DNA of 32,077 bases, from positions 1 through 32,077 of IMG/VR virus record IMGVR_UViG_3300035130_000185; one strand, given 5' to 3'. How positions within the stretch are numbered: position 1 is the stretch's first letter; every line of letters starts with the position of its first letter. The translations under genes were made by a program, and so were the position numbers. The stretch is from a virus. Of this stretch, positions 18,740 through 27,671 are shown piece by piece. A model generated the notes under the pieces. That model saw only the letters and a list, made by a program, of their open reading frames with translations, ran no database searches and had not been told where the DNA came from.

Positions 18740-18984
18740 ACCGCCGCGAGTTCCTTTCTCTGTGTGGGCTCGGCGCGGCAGGGGCGGCGCTCGCGCCGCT
18801 GGCGCGGCCTGGCTTCACAGGGAAACCCGGCTTGTACTACTACGTCGTCACGAAGCCTCGCCGATACGGGCCACCCCTGACGGCGGAGCGCTTTGATGCC
18901 TGTCTGCGTAAGGTGATGGAGCGGAACGCGAGGCCGGGACAGCGGTGGATAGGCGCCAGCAGCAAGCCCGTCGGAAAAATCTGA
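18736..18984 (+). CDS. Tat-signal small protein (82 aa), last gene of the module
   Basis: MNRREFLSLCGLGAAGAALA is a textbook Tat signal: N-R-R-E-F-L then a Gly/Ala-rich h-region, with A-L-A/P-L-A around residue 20-23 as possible cleavage sites. The mature peptide (about 58 residues) is basic: GKPGLYYYVVTKPRRYGPPL, then AERFDACLRKVMERNARPGQRW. ATGA overlap with the preceding stop. Such a small basic exported peptide could act in the envelope or outside the cell. Function unknown. A new promoter starts 12 bases after the stop. Confidence 0.82.
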   Translation: MNRREFLSLCGLGAAGAALAPLARPGFTGKPGLYYYVVTKPRRYGPPLTAERFDACLRKVMERNARPGQRWIGASSKPVGKI

Positions 18985-18995
18985 CAAGAATCTGC

Positions 18996-19025
18996 TTGAC
19001 ACGCCATATTGGCACGCGGTAGAAT
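18996..19025 (+). promoter_or_regulatory. Strong sigma-70-type promoter ahead of the non-coding RNA
   Basis: TTGACA (18996-19001) and TAGAAT (19020-19025), spacer 18. The spacer contains the palindrome GCCATATTGGC (19003-19013), a possible operator. Start expected near 19032. Confidence 0.82.
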
Positions 19026-19031
19026 GCGCGT

Positions 19032-19380
19032 GTGCCGATTCGGCGCCATCGCCCACAAGTTGGCGGGCGTCGCCACGGCTTTGGCAGGATGCGCCGGGCG
19101 GGACGACGCCGAAGCACCCTGCTACACTGGTTTCCAGCCGGCATAGCCGGAGCCCCAACCTTGCGGCGTAAGGGGCCGGTCGGAACGCCACCGTCCGAGT
19201 AGGCAAGCAAAGCCGAAAGTAGGTTAGCCGCTCACTGAACACCGCCGGGTAAGCAGCCAAGGTACGCCGCTTACCCGGCGGCTTCATGCTGGGGCTACCC
19301 GCATCGACGCCTCGTGCGTAGTGGAGCCCCAGCAAGGCACCCAGCCCCGGAGCCGCCAACTGGCTCCGGGGCTTTCTTGT
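19032..19380 (+). ncRNA. Structured non-coding RNA or late-operon leader (about 350 nt)
   Basis: Flanked by its own promoter and an intrinsic terminator, with no credible reading frame. Perfect hairpins: CCGCCGGGTAAGC with 19269-19281 (13 bp), TGCTGGGGCT with 19325-19334 (10 bp), CCGGC/GCCGG near 19138-19150, and the terminator stem. GGGGCT at 19291-19296 can also pair with AGCCCC of the terminator arm (19343-19348), an antitermination possibility. Position before terminase recalls lambdoid late-promoter leaders; a packaging or trans-acting RNA is also possible. No known family recognised. Confidence 0.7.
19343..19380 (+). terminator. Intrinsic terminator before terminase
   Basis: AGCCCCGGAGCC (19343-19354), seven-base loop, perfect complement (19362-19373), then TTCTTGTT. 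Transcription of the head genes from the 18996 promoter would need readthrough or antitermination. Confidence 0.85.
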
Positions 19381-19392
19381 TGGGGCGGCGCG

Positions 19393-19962
19393 ATGGCGAA
19401 GTTCGACCTGACGGCGAACGAGAAGGAGTTCCTCGCGGCGGCGGCCCGCGTGGACGACCCGGAGGACCACGTCGCTCTCTACCGCGCGGCGCAGTGCAAG
19501 GGGCACGACAAGGGGGATCGCTCCGTCAGGATGCGCATCTCGCACCTGCTGAAGCGCGAGGATGCGAAAGCCTACTTCGAGGCGGCGCGGATGCGGCATC
19601 ACAGCAACGCGATGCGGGCGCGAGAGGCGGCGGACGGGGCGGCCTACAAGGAGGCGCAGGCGAAGGCGGAGTTGAACCAGCACATCGTGCAGAAGCTCGA
19701 CGCGGTGCTGCTGAAGCGTGCGACCTTCCTGGAGAGGAATCCCGACAAGACGACGGCGGACTTGGCGAGGCTGGCTGAGATCGCGCATCGCGTGGCGGGC
19801 GATACGGCAGGGCGGCAGCCGCTGACGGGTGCAGAGCGCAGGCAGATACGTGAGGAGCTTCGGCAGCATGAGCAGGCGTCCGAGCCGCGCAGCGAGAAGG
19901 CGCCCGTGCTGATACGCATGCCGGCCCCCGCGACGGACGACTGGAAGGGGGGCAAGGCGTGA
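19393..19962 (+). CDS. terS: Terminase small subunit-like protein
   Basis: The small subunit recognises phage DNA and recruits the packaging motor. The 189-residue product starts with an HTH-like segment (LTANEKEFLAAAARVDDPEDH, ISHLLKREDAKAYFEAARMR), the KAYFEAAR pattern being typical of TerS proteins. A long coiled helix follows, then a basic C-terminus (RRQIREELRQHEQ). It directly precedes and overlaps the large subunit. ATG 19393 has only a weak GGGG-type ribosome-binding site. Assignment rests mainly on position and domain layout. Confidence 0.78.
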   Translation: MAKFDLTANEKEFLAAAARVDDPEDHVALYRAAQCKGHDKGDRSVRMRISHLLKREDAKAYFEAARMRHHSNAMRAREAADGAAYKEAQAKAELNQHIVQKLDAVLLKRATFLERNPDKTTADLARLAEIAHRVAGDTAGRQPLTGAERRQIREELRQHEQASEPRSEKAPVLIRMPAPATDDWKGGKA

Positions 19963-21482
19963 CGGGCGACGAGCGGTACGACGCGCTGCTGCAAGCCTTG
20001 GCCGACGACAAGATGGCGTGCCCCATCGCGTGGTACAAGCCCCGCCCGACGGCCCTGAAGTTCCACCTCGACTGCGAGCACGACACGCGGTTCCTTTTCG
20101 GCGGCTTGCAGAGCACGAAGACGTACTCGACAACCGCCGAGAATGTCATGGCGATGACGGGCATCGAGGCGGACGCGACGCCGGGGGCTTTGGCGAAGTT
20201 CCACGAGCCCCCGATCTTCGTGCGGCACTGGTGTGAGGAAGTGAAGCGCGTCGCCCCGCGGGTCATCCTGCCGATCTACATGAAACTCATCCCAGACAGT
20301 CTCGTGGACAAGACGAAAAGCCTGGACAAGACGGGCTACAACAAGGAGACGGCGACGCTGCACCTGCGGAACGGCTCGTGGATGCAGTTCATGAGCTACG
20401 GGATGGCGAAGCAGAAGTCGGAGTCGTTCACGGTAGACATCGTGACGCTGGACGAGCCGCCCGAGGAGAGCCTGTACGTCTCGCAGAAGGCGCGGATCGC
20501 AGCTCGGGGCGGGCACATCACAGGCGGGATGACGCTGCAGACGGAGCGGATGGCGCGGGACATCGGCTGGGTGCATCGGCGGATCATCCGATACGGGGAC
20601 GGGGACAACGTGGAGTGGTGGCAGGTGCCTTCGTGGGAGAACTTCGAGGCCCTGATTCGTGAGGCGCCGACACAGAGACAGAAGCAGAAGATCCGCAGGA
20701 GCTACGAGAACTGGGTGAAGGCACTGACGCCGGAGCAGTACCGCATCCTGGTCGAAGGCAAAGGGGGCTGGATCACGGGGGCGGTGTATCCCGAGTTCGA
20801 CGCGCGGATTCACGCCTCGTACGACAAGGCGAGCCCGCAGGAGTTGGTCGAGTTGGCGCGGCAGGGGCGTGGCAGGATCGTCTGCGGGCTGGACCAAGGC
20901 TCTACCCAATTGCATCCGACGGCGATGGTGTGGTGGTTCGTGTCGGCGCGGAGCATTCCGTCGCTGGAGTTGGCTGAGGACGACTGCATCCAGTATCGCG
21001 AGTATCGAGTCGGGAGCCGGCGGGTCGATCAGAACATCGCCCGACAGAAGGCATTCACGGGCGACGAGCCGATCAGCCGTATCTACTGCGACCCGCACAT
21101 GGACGAGAAGGACCCCAGGGGCGGGCCGACGATTCTCCAGATGTACATCAAGGCGTGGAAGCCGACGCCCGTAACCAAGGCGAACAACGCGCACGACATC
21201 GGCCACGCGATGATGCGGAAACTGCTGGCGCCGCGGAAGGGCTATCCGCACTGGCCGCAGTACCGCATCTGCAAGGGCACAGGGCGCCAGACGACGGAGG
21301 AGTTCTACAGCTACAACGCGGAGACGAAGGTAGGCGACGACCTGATGGACTGCGTGCGGTACGTGGCGGTATCGCGCCCGCGTGCGAAGCCGCTGCGACA
21401 GCCGGGCCGCATTCCGTGCGATCCCCGAACGGGCGTGCCGCTGACGACTTACCTGGAGGTGCAGCGTTATGCCCTACGCTGA
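19959..21482 (+). CDS. terL: Terminase large subunit (packaging ATPase/nuclease)
   Basis: 507 residues, normal for the family. The ATPase has a Walker A variant FGGLQSTKT (47-55, K54), and Walker B FTVDIVTLDEPPEE with D165/E166. The RNase H-like nuclease follows from about 305 (VCGLDQG, D312; RIYCDPH, D378; KVGDDLMDCVRY, D460/D461/D464). It cuts and pumps DNA into the prohead at the portal. GTG 19959 overlaps the small-subunit stop as GTGA. It begins a tightly coupled late cluster with portal next. Confidence 0.92.
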   Translation: MTGDERYDALLQALADDKMACPIAWYKPRPTALKFHLDCEHDTRFLFGGLQSTKTYSTTAENVMAMTGIEADATPGALAKFHEPPIFVRHWCEEVKRVAPRVILPIYMKLIPDSLVDKTKSLDKTGYNKETATLHLRNGSWMQFMSYGMAKQKSESFTVDIVTLDEPPEESLYVSQKARIAARGGHITGGMTLQTERMARDIGWVHRRIIRYGDGDNVEWWQVPSWENFEALIREAPTQRQKQKIRRSYENWVKALTPEQYRILVEGKGGWITGAVYPEFDARIHASYDKASPQELVELARQGRGRIVCGLDQGSTQLHPTAMVWWFVSARSIPSLELAEDDCIQYREYRVGSRRVDQNIARQKAFTGDEPISRIYCDPHMDEKDPRGGPTILQMYIKAWKPTPVTKANNAHDIGHAMMRKLLAPRKGYPHWPQYRICKGTGRQTTEEFYSYNAETKVGDDLMDCVRYVAVSRPRAKPLRQPGRIPCDPRTGVPLTTYLEVQRYALR

Positions 21483-23556
21483 TCGCGAGACGTACAAGGA
21501 CCCCGAGAAGGCCAGGAAGATGGTCTTCCGCGCGGTCAAGAAGTCGCGTGAGGCGTTCGCGCCGCTGCGGGACGAGCAGTGGGTCCGGGCCTTCCTCTAC
21601 TACCACTCGAAGCACGACCCCACGGCCTTCCAGAAGGCCGTCTACGCAACGGGCGATTCAAGCTATCCGTACGACGTGAAGATCTTCTACCCGACGATCA
21701 CGGAGCAGGTGGAGACGCAGACGCCGAGGCTGGTGCGGAGCCTACTGGCGAACGACCCGTTCATGCGTGCCGAGCCCGTGATGACGACGGACGACATGGG
21801 CAGGCAGGCGGAGTTGGAGGGCTATGCGGAGCGGGCGGGGCAACTGATTCAGGAGCAACTGCTGTCGCCGGAGTGCGTGCAGTTGCGTCGGCACATGGCG
21901 CCGTGGGTGCGCGACGCCAAGATCTTCGGGATCAAGTGGCTGTTCATCGATTGGGTGTATCGCGAGGGCGACGACTGGTATCAGAAGCTCGTGGCTCCGG
22001 GGCGCTGGGAGTACACGAAGCGCGACAATCCGGAGGTTCTCGAGGACCACATCCGCGTGGTGGGCAAGTCGCCATGGGATGTGCATCCGGACCCACGCGG
22101 AGCCAGCGTGCACGGGCGCGGCGCAGCCCCAGGTTGCCGGTACATCGCGACTGAAGGTGTCGAGGACATTGACAGGATCTGGGGCTGGGTGAAGTCGCAC
22201 CCTGAGAAGAACTGGTGGTACAAGCGGCGCGACCCGAAGAACCCGAGCAGGTCAACGAAGTCGGAGAGCGACGCCTACAACGAGTTGAAGAAGCTCCAGG
22301 GGCAGGTCAAGAGCGACTGGGACAAGCAGCGCGAGTTGCTGGCGAAGGTGGGGCAACTAGCCGAGAGTGCGGACGCTGGCGACGAGAATCGGCGCCTCAT
22401 CCACTACACGGACTACCACGAGCCGAGGGGCGGGAACCACATCCTCGTGTTCGGCGAGGAGCAGGGCAAGTCGCTGTGCGCGCTGATCGAGCCGGCGCCC
22501 ATTCGCAAACTGGGCCTGCCCTTCGTGGCCATCCGGCCGATCCCGCTTGACGGGCAGCTCTACACGCGGGGCGTTCCGGGGCTTGTCGAGGGGCTCGTCC
22601 ACGTCATCAACGCCATGGTGAACCTGCGGCTGCACGACCTCATCCGCAGCGTCCATCCACTCATGCTGGTGAACACCCAGGCGGGGATCAGCGCTGACGA
22701 CATCCTCTACCAGGGCGTGCCCGTGCTGAACATTGACGGGAGCGTGCCGACGAAAGAGGCGCTGCACATCCACAGCTATCCGCCAGCCAACAACGAAGCG
22801 TTCCTCGAAGTGGACAACATGGAGGACCACCTGCGCAAGGCGGCAGGCGGGACGGTGGAGACGATGGGCGGGGGTCAGGAGACGAAGTACCAGCCGTGGC
22901 GCTCGACGGAGGCGTTCATTCAGCAGGTGGGTGCCCGCTTCGCGCTGGAGAGTTCGCAGGTGGCGGAGGACTTCGCGGAGCTTGGCTGGGCGATGCACCA
23001 GGTCAACCGGCAGATGATCACAGCGCCGCGGCTGGTGCGGCTGCACGGGGCGGCGGCGCAGCCTGAGATGGGACGCAGGAACGCCTATCGGCGGGTGACG
23101 CCCGAGGACTTGGACCGCGACATCGAAATCTACTTCGACGCAAGGCCCGAGGCGGCGAATCCCACAGCGCTGGCGGGCCGCATGCTGGAGTGGGGCAAAG
23201 TCGTGTTCCAACTGCCTGAGTTCAAGCGGAGCAAGTTCATCGTGGACTACGGGAACGTGCTGGGCGTGCCACGGTCGGAGCAGTATGTCGAGGCTCCGAG
23301 CCGCAAGCCCGAGCACGAGAACCACTACTTCCGCCAGGTCGGCGAGATGCCGTTTGTCAGCCGCAAGGACGCCCATGGCTACCATTTGCTCGTGCACGAC
23401 CAGATCGTGACCGACGGCACGCTGGAGATGATGGGCGAGGAAGCAAAGGACTCCTTCGCCGGCCATGTGAAGAGCCACCGCCAGTATCAGCAACGGCAAC
23501 GCGCGGCGCCGCCACGAGGATTCAATGCGCCCGTTCCAACGGGGGGTCGCCGATGA
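21469..23556 (+). CDS. Portal protein (695 aa)
   Basis: Dodecameric portals form the DNA entry vertex. Features: FYPTITEQVETQTPRLVRSL near the start, a wing domain with Trp/Tyr-rich strands (FGIKWLFIDWVYREGDDWYQ), SPWDVHPDPRGA, and a long helical segment in the C-terminal third (ETKYQPWRSTEAFIQQVG, SSQVAEDFAELGWAMHQ) as expected for the stem and crown. The large size resembles P22-like or podoviral portals. ATG 21469 overlaps terL and has CTGGAGG upstream. Assigned by order and length as much as motif. Confidence 0.88.
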   Translation: MPYADRETYKDPEKARKMVFRAVKKSREAFAPLRDEQWVRAFLYYHSKHDPTAFQKAVYATGDSSYPYDVKIFYPTITEQVETQTPRLVRSLLANDPFMRAEPVMTTDDMGRQAELEGYAERAGQLIQEQLLSPECVQLRRHMAPWVRDAKIFGIKWLFIDWVYREGDDWYQKLVAPGRWEYTKRDNPEVLEDHIRVVGKSPWDVHPDPRGASVHGRGAAPGCRYIATEGVEDIDRIWGWVKSHPEKNWWYKRRDPKNPSRSTKSESDAYNELKKLQGQVKSDWDKQRELLAKVGQLAESADAGDENRRLIHYTDYHEPRGGNHILVFGEEQGKSLCALIEPAPIRKLGLPFVAIRPIPLDGQLYTRGVPGLVEGLVHVINAMVNLRLHDLIRSVHPLMLVNTQAGISADDILYQGVPVLNIDGSVPTKEALHIHSYPPANNEAFLEVDNMEDHLRKAAGGTVETMGGGQETKYQPWRSTEAFIQQVGARFALESSQVAEDFAELGWAMHQVNRQMITAPRLVRLHGAAAQPEMGRRNAYRRVTPEDLDRDIEIYFDARPEAANPTALAGRMLEWGKVVFQLPEFKRSKFIVDYGNVLGVPRSEQYVEAPSRKPEHENHYFRQVGEMPFVSRKDAHGYHLLVHDQIVTDGTLEMMGEEAKDSFAGHVKSHRQYQQRQRAAPPRGFNAPVPTGGRR

Positions 23557-24233
23557 CGCGCGCGGAAGCTCGCATCCTGGTGTGCCCGATGCCGCTGCCT
23601 GACGAGTCGTGGGACGCGAACCTGGCCGCGGCCGCCGTGCGGCAGGCGGCAGAGCTGGACGCACTCGACGAGCAGCCGGCCTGGAAGCTGGTGCGGGCGC
23701 GCTGGATGGCTCAGGCCCATAACCTGCGGCGGCAGCTTGGCCACAAACACACGGCGGCGAACCACGCCGCGGACCAGGGCGAACTGTGCGGATACAGGAC
23801 GCTCATGGGCCTGCCGGAGGAGCGGGTGCTGGAGGCGCGGGCGGCGCAGAAATGGCAGCGGGAGGAGGCGCGGCGAGAGGAGCAGGCGAGCCAGCAGGGC
23901 CGCGAGCGTGCGAAGCGCCAGCCGAAGCATCCGCGCTCGCTACAGGAGGCGCAGTTCCGACTGACGCGCCGCAAGGACGTGCTGGCTCTGGCGCGGACGC
24001 CCGGCTGGCAGCAGGTCGCCATGCACCTGGCGGCATCTGCGTGGGCGGCCTACAGGGCGCTCGAATGGTGCACGGCGGAGCAGCGGCCCTACTACCAGGG
24101 AATCATCAGCGCCGCAGGGGCGGCGGTGAACGAGCTTGTCGAGGACGTATGTCTCGGCGGCGACGCCGAGCATTGGTTGGCAACGAGAGGACCGAAGGAG
24201 CAGCGCACGGCAAAGGAGGCTGGAAATGCCTGA
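23553..24233 (+). CDS. Hypothetical structural-region protein (226 aa)
   Basis: Overlaps the portal stop as ATGA. Mostly helical, with a strongly charged coiled segment (AQKWQREEARREEQASQQ) in the middle and a helical C-terminus (WQQVAMHLAASAWAAYRAL). Between portal and scaffold, phages often encode a minor head or scaffold accessory protein; nothing here identifies it further. Overlaps the scaffold start by 8 bases. Confidence 0.72.
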   Translation: MTRAEARILVCPMPLPDESWDANLAAAAVRQAAELDALDEQPAWKLVRARWMAQAHNLRRQLGHKHTAANHAADQGELCGYRTLMGLPEERVLEARAAQKWQREEARREEQASQQGRERAKRQPKHPRSLQEAQFRLTRRKDVLALARTPGWQQVAMHLAASAWAAYRALEWCTAEQRPYYQGIISAAGAAVNELVEDVCLGGDAEHWLATRGPKEQRTAKEAGNA

Positions 24234-25281
24234 TGACCCCCTGCACAACCCCGGCGGAGCGACGGAGCCCGGCCCCGCAGATAGCGGCACAACCGATGCT
24301 TCCGCGCAGACGACGGCGGCCCAGGGCGTCGAGAAGGGCGGCCAGGAGGGCGCGGCCCCGCAGCCGCAAGAGGCGGCTGGCGGCACAACCGAGCCCGGAG
24401 TCCTGGACCTTTCTCCAGCGGACGAGCCGCAACCGCAACCACGAGAGGAGCGAGAGGCCCACTACGAGACGAGATGGCGCGAGACGATGGGAACGCTGCG
24501 GAAGCAGCACCCCGACTGGTTTGATGAGCAGGGGAACCCGCTGGAATCGCCGCGTGCGGCGCAGCCGCAGGCGGAGTCTGGGTTCCTCGACCTGACGCCA
24601 GAGGGTGCGGCGCAGCAGCCAGCGGAGCCGCAGGCCGAACCGGCAGTGGCCAAGTGGGAGAGCGACGTGCTCCAGATGCTCAACGCGCAACTGGAGCAGG
24701 CGCAAATCAACTCCGAAGGGCCGCTCGACTACGAGCAGCGGCGAACGCGGATCATCAACAGCTACGTGCGGCAAAACCCGCAGTTGGCGCCGTACCTGAT
24801 CCCCGGCGCGGCCTTGCAGCCGCAGCGTGGCGGCGGGCTGACAGAGGAGCAGGTCGCGAAACTGGCGGACGAGCGAGCCACGAACATCGTGCGGATGTAC
24901 GACCAGCGGACGGCCGCCTTCCAGGACAAGATGGACGTTCTGGAGGAAACCCTGCCACAGGGCTGGCTCGACCAGAAACTGCGGGGCGTGAAGGGCATTC
25001 CTTCGGGAACGCCTATTCGCAAGGCCCTCGTCATGGTCTGCGAGGACATGGGCGTGGCAGACCCATGGGTCGGCGCGCTCATGCACCCCCAACTGGGCAA
25101 GGCGATCTTCGAGACGAAGGTGGCGCATGGGGTGCAGGCGGAGATCGCACGGCGGGCCGCGAAGGGCGACATCGAGGGCGTGCCGTTCCCCGGCGGCGTC
25201 GGCGGGTCCAGGTTCCCCGCTCGCGGCGCGACGGCCGAGGTCGAGGCTGCGGGCTTCCAGACCAAGAAACCGTCTCCGTAG
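24226..25281 (+). CDS. Probable capsid scaffolding protein (351 aa)
   Basis: Acidic, Gln/Pro/Ala-rich and low in cysteine, with a disordered N-terminal half (repeats of E-P-Q-A, LDLSPADEP and LDLTPEGAA) and a helical C-terminal half ending in basic residues (KKPSP). This layout and its place directly before the major capsid gene are typical of scaffolds that guide prohead assembly. ATG 24226 follows AAAGGAGG. No protease signature is seen. Confidence 0.78.
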   Translation: MPDDPLHNPGGATEPGPADSGTTDASAQTTAAQGVEKGGQEGAAPQPQEAAGGTTEPGVLDLSPADEPQPQPREEREAHYETRWRETMGTLRKQHPDWFDEQGNPLESPRAAQPQAESGFLDLTPEGAAQQPAEPQAEPAVAKWESDVLQMLNAQLEQAQINSEGPLDYEQRRTRIINSYVRQNPQLAPYLIPGAALQPQRGGGLTEEQVAKLADERATNIVRMYDQRTAAFQDKMDVLEETLPQGWLDQKLRGVKGIPSGTPIRKALVMVCEDMGVADPWVGALMHPQLGKAIFETKVAHGVQAEIARRAAKGDIEGVPFPGGVGGSRFPARGATAEVEAAGFQTKKPSP

Positions 25282-25376
25282 TGGGCTGAACGCGACAATC
25301 GAGGATCACAGCTCCTTCGTGACCGCAGAAGGGTCGCCTGTTGGCGGCCCATCCACGCAACGAAGGAGAGACAATC

Positions 25377-26591
25377 ATGGCCGCAGGCCAGCCACTCATC
25401 CCTGGCGCTGCCGCGCCCGCCGCTGCGGCGGACAGGCACCTCCAGAACATTCTGACCGCCGGTCAGATCCCTATCCCCGAGTACGACGTTTCGGACACGA
25501 TCTACGAGTACGACGTGGAGGCGCGACCCTTCATCTTCGTGCTCGACCGGATCCCGAGCGTCGAGGGCTGGGGCCAATATCACTATTGGTACGAGGACGC
25601 TGCCGTGCCCGAAACGGACACGGTGGACAGTTCCCCCGGCGTCGCCGTCGGGGCGGTCCTTATCCCAGTGACCAACCCGAACCAGTTCACAGTTCGCGAC
25701 GTGATCTACATTCGCGCGAACAACGCGCAGGGCATCGTGACGAATGTGGCCGCTGCGGGCATCACCGTAGCGTGGACCCACGCGCCGACGACCCCCATCG
25801 CGAACAACGCGATCATCGTGACCACGGGCAACACGCACGAGGAGATCGCGCAGTACGTCATCATGCCCACGACCTTGGAGGTGCAACTCGAGAATCCATT
25901 CCAGGATATGAGGCACGCCGTCGGCTTCTCGTGGCGGCGCATGAACACCCCCGACCGCGTCCGGGAGCACGACTCTTCGCGGCAAGTCCGCAAGATGCTC
26001 CAGGAGCACATGAAAAAGAAGGAGAAGACGGCGATCTTCAACCAGGCGATCCTGTTGCCTGCTGGCATCACAGGCAACGCGCCTCTGGCGACGACACAGG
26101 GCATCTACTACTTCGTCGCGACGAACCGTACGGTGCTTCCGGGCGTACCGCTCACGCGGCCCGTGCTGGACTTGTTCCTGCGCGGCGTGCTCGTCGGCAA
26201 CACGCACGACCGACAGAAGTGGGTGCTGCTCTGCTCGTCCATCATCCAGGAGCGCATCAGCGGCTTCGGGATCGGCTTCCAGCGCGTGAAGTTCGAGGAC
26301 ACAGGTCTCGGCTTCCGTGCCATGACCTACCGGGCTCCGTTCGGCAATCACGACATCTCGATTGTGAACGACCCGCTGTTCGATTACCTCGGCTACACCG
26401 ACCTGGGCATTCTCGTGAACTTCGGTGAGGACGCGATCCGGTACGCGTATCACCGTGGTCTGAACACGAAGATGTACCAGGGCACGCAGCCCTACGGGCG
26501 AACGGCTAAGGAGAAGTTCGTCCTGACCGTGATGGCCATGGAGGCCAAGTGGGAGGCCGGGAACCTCGCCGTGATCGAGGGCGTGGTGTAA
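25377..26591 (+). CDS. Major capsid protein (HK97-fold, DUF5309/SU10-like)
   Basis: 404 residues starting MAAGQPLIPG at ATG 25377 with GAAGGAG upstream. The C-terminal half (VLDLFLRGVLVGNTHDRQKW, GFRAMTYRAPFGNHDISIVND, LGYTDLGILVNFGEDAIRYA) follows the strand order of SU10/DUF5309-type capsid proteins: a T-Y-x-(A/T)-x-FG-x-(H/V) strand then a D-x-x-x-L turn. It lies between scaffold and connector genes. An N-terminal Ala-rich arm and a beta-rich insertion (residues 70-160) precede the core. Family named by eye; role as capsid is well supported by context. Confidence 0.85.
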   Translation: MAAGQPLIPGAAAPAAAADRHLQNILTAGQIPIPEYDVSDTIYEYDVEARPFIFVLDRIPSVEGWGQYHYWYEDAAVPETDTVDSSPGVAVGAVLIPVTNPNQFTVRDVIYIRANNAQGIVTNVAAAGITVAWTHAPTTPIANNAIIVTTGNTHEEIAQYVIMPTTLEVQLENPFQDMRHAVGFSWRRMNTPDRVREHDSSRQVRKMLQEHMKKKEKTAIFNQAILLPAGITGNAPLATTQGIYYFVATNRTVLPGVPLTRPVLDLFLRGVLVGNTHDRQKWVLLCSSIIQERISGFGIGFQRVKFEDTGLGFRAMTYRAPFGNHDISIVNDPLFDYLGYTDLGILVNFGEDAIRYAYHRGLNTKMYQGTQPYGRTAKEKFVLTVMAMEAKWEAGNLAVIEGVV

Positions 26592-26607
26592 TCGGCCAAG
26601 CGGCCTG

Positions 26608-26632
26608 GGGGGCCGGCCCCGCGCCGGCCCCC
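26608..26632 (+). terminator. 10-bp GC hairpin after the capsid gene
   Basis: GGGGGCCGGC and its complement (26608-26617/26623-26632) around five bases, without a T-run. Probably a partial terminator or mRNA-stabilising hairpin that sets capsid expression above downstream genes. Confidence 0.5.
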
Positions 26633-26663
26633 TGGGCAACCTCAACTGGAGAAGGAGACGGAG

Positions 26664-27668
26664 ATGGCGCGACCGCAGGGAATCGAGCCCGTGGAGATGG
26701 ACTTTGTGAACGGCCTGACGGAGCAGAGCATCGGCGAGCTGGACGCGCGGATGGTCCAGCGCGTGGCGATGACGCTGGGGCTGTGGCAGAAGCGGGCGTC
26801 GCGGGCGGAGTTGGAGGCGGCTGTCAAGGAGATGCTGTTCCCGCAGGCAGCCGACCCCGAAGGCCCGGAGGGCGAGTTTGGCCCGGTGGGCGAAGGGCCG
26901 CTGTCCGAGGTGAAGCCAGAGGGCGTACCCGAGGACGCGCCACCGCCTGCGCCGCAGATGAGCGAGATCGCCGCGCCCGAGGCAGAGCCCGCGGCCGAGG
27001 CGCCTCCCGCCCAGCCGGAGCCGACGCCGAAGCAGCCGGCTCAGGCGAAACGCGGACCCAGCCGCAACCGCATCGTCTACTACTCGAAGCAGAGCAAGCT
27101 CCTGCTCGTCGGGGACCCCGGCGCCATGGAGACCTTCGACCAGGTTCGCCAGATGCCGAACCCGGGTCGCGACGTGAGCTACGTGCAGTTCCAGCCCTGC
27201 GGGCAACTGGGCAGGTACATCCTGCAGCATCCCGAGACGGAGACAATCGCCGTGTACGGCGGGCGCAGCATCCTCATTCGCGAGTTCCTGGAGACCCACC
27301 CCGAGTACAGGAAGACCTTCTGGCCGGCGAGCGACAGCCTGGAGCACCAGGAGGCGGACTTGAAGGCGCAGTTGGCGGCCATCGAGGCGCAGAAGCGCGG
27401 GGAGCCGATCCCTGCTGACGTGGCGCAGCGTCTCGCTGGGGCCATGGGCATGCTGCCTGGGCAGACGCCTGTGCCGCAGGCGGGGCACATCGTCCGCGGC
27501 CCGCGGACCAGTGCCACGGCCCTGGGGCCGCCCACGCGGTCTGACCGCATGCCCGTCACGGCGCAGCCGTTCCTCCAGAACATCCCCGGCATGGGCAGCA
27601 ACATGGACGCCGTGCTCGATGCTGGGCTGCGGAAGGAAGCGGCGGAGAAGGCGGCGCGAGGGGGCTAG
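26664..27668 (+). CDS. Structural-region protein with Pro-rich linker (334 aa)
   Basis: ATG 26664 has AAGGAGACGGAG upstream. A helical N-terminus (QSIGELDARMVQRVAMTLGL, ASRAELEAAVKEML) is joined by a long E/P/A linker (about 65-130) to a compact alpha/beta domain (RNRIVYYSKQSKLLLVGDPG, SYVQFQPCGQLGRYILQHPE, TIAVYGGRSILI), then helices. In this position a head decoration, completion or minor capsid protein is expected. Domain not identified. Confidence 0.72.
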   Translation: MARPQGIEPVEMDFVNGLTEQSIGELDARMVQRVAMTLGLWQKRASRAELEAAVKEMLFPQAADPEGPEGEFGPVGEGPLSEVKPEGVPEDAPPPAPQMSEIAAPEAEPAAEAPPAQPEPTPKQPAQAKRGPSRNRIVYYSKQSKLLLVGDPGAMETFDQVRQMPNPGRDVSYVQFQPCGQLGRYILQHPETETIAVYGGRSILIREFLETHPEYRKTFWPASDSLEHQEADLKAQLAAIEAQKRGEPIPADVAQRLAGAMGMLPGQTPVPQAGHIVRGPRTSATALGPPTRSDRMPVTAQPFLQNIPGMGSNMDAVLDAGLRKEAAEKAARGG

Positions 27669-27671
27669 CCG

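Noticed and set aside
19032-19380. tRNA, tmRNA, RNase P or known riboswitch
   Set aside because: No T-arm GGTTCRA with a matching acceptor stem, no RNase P core motifs and no B12, TPP or other recognised riboswitch core. phi29-type pRNA is considered only by position.
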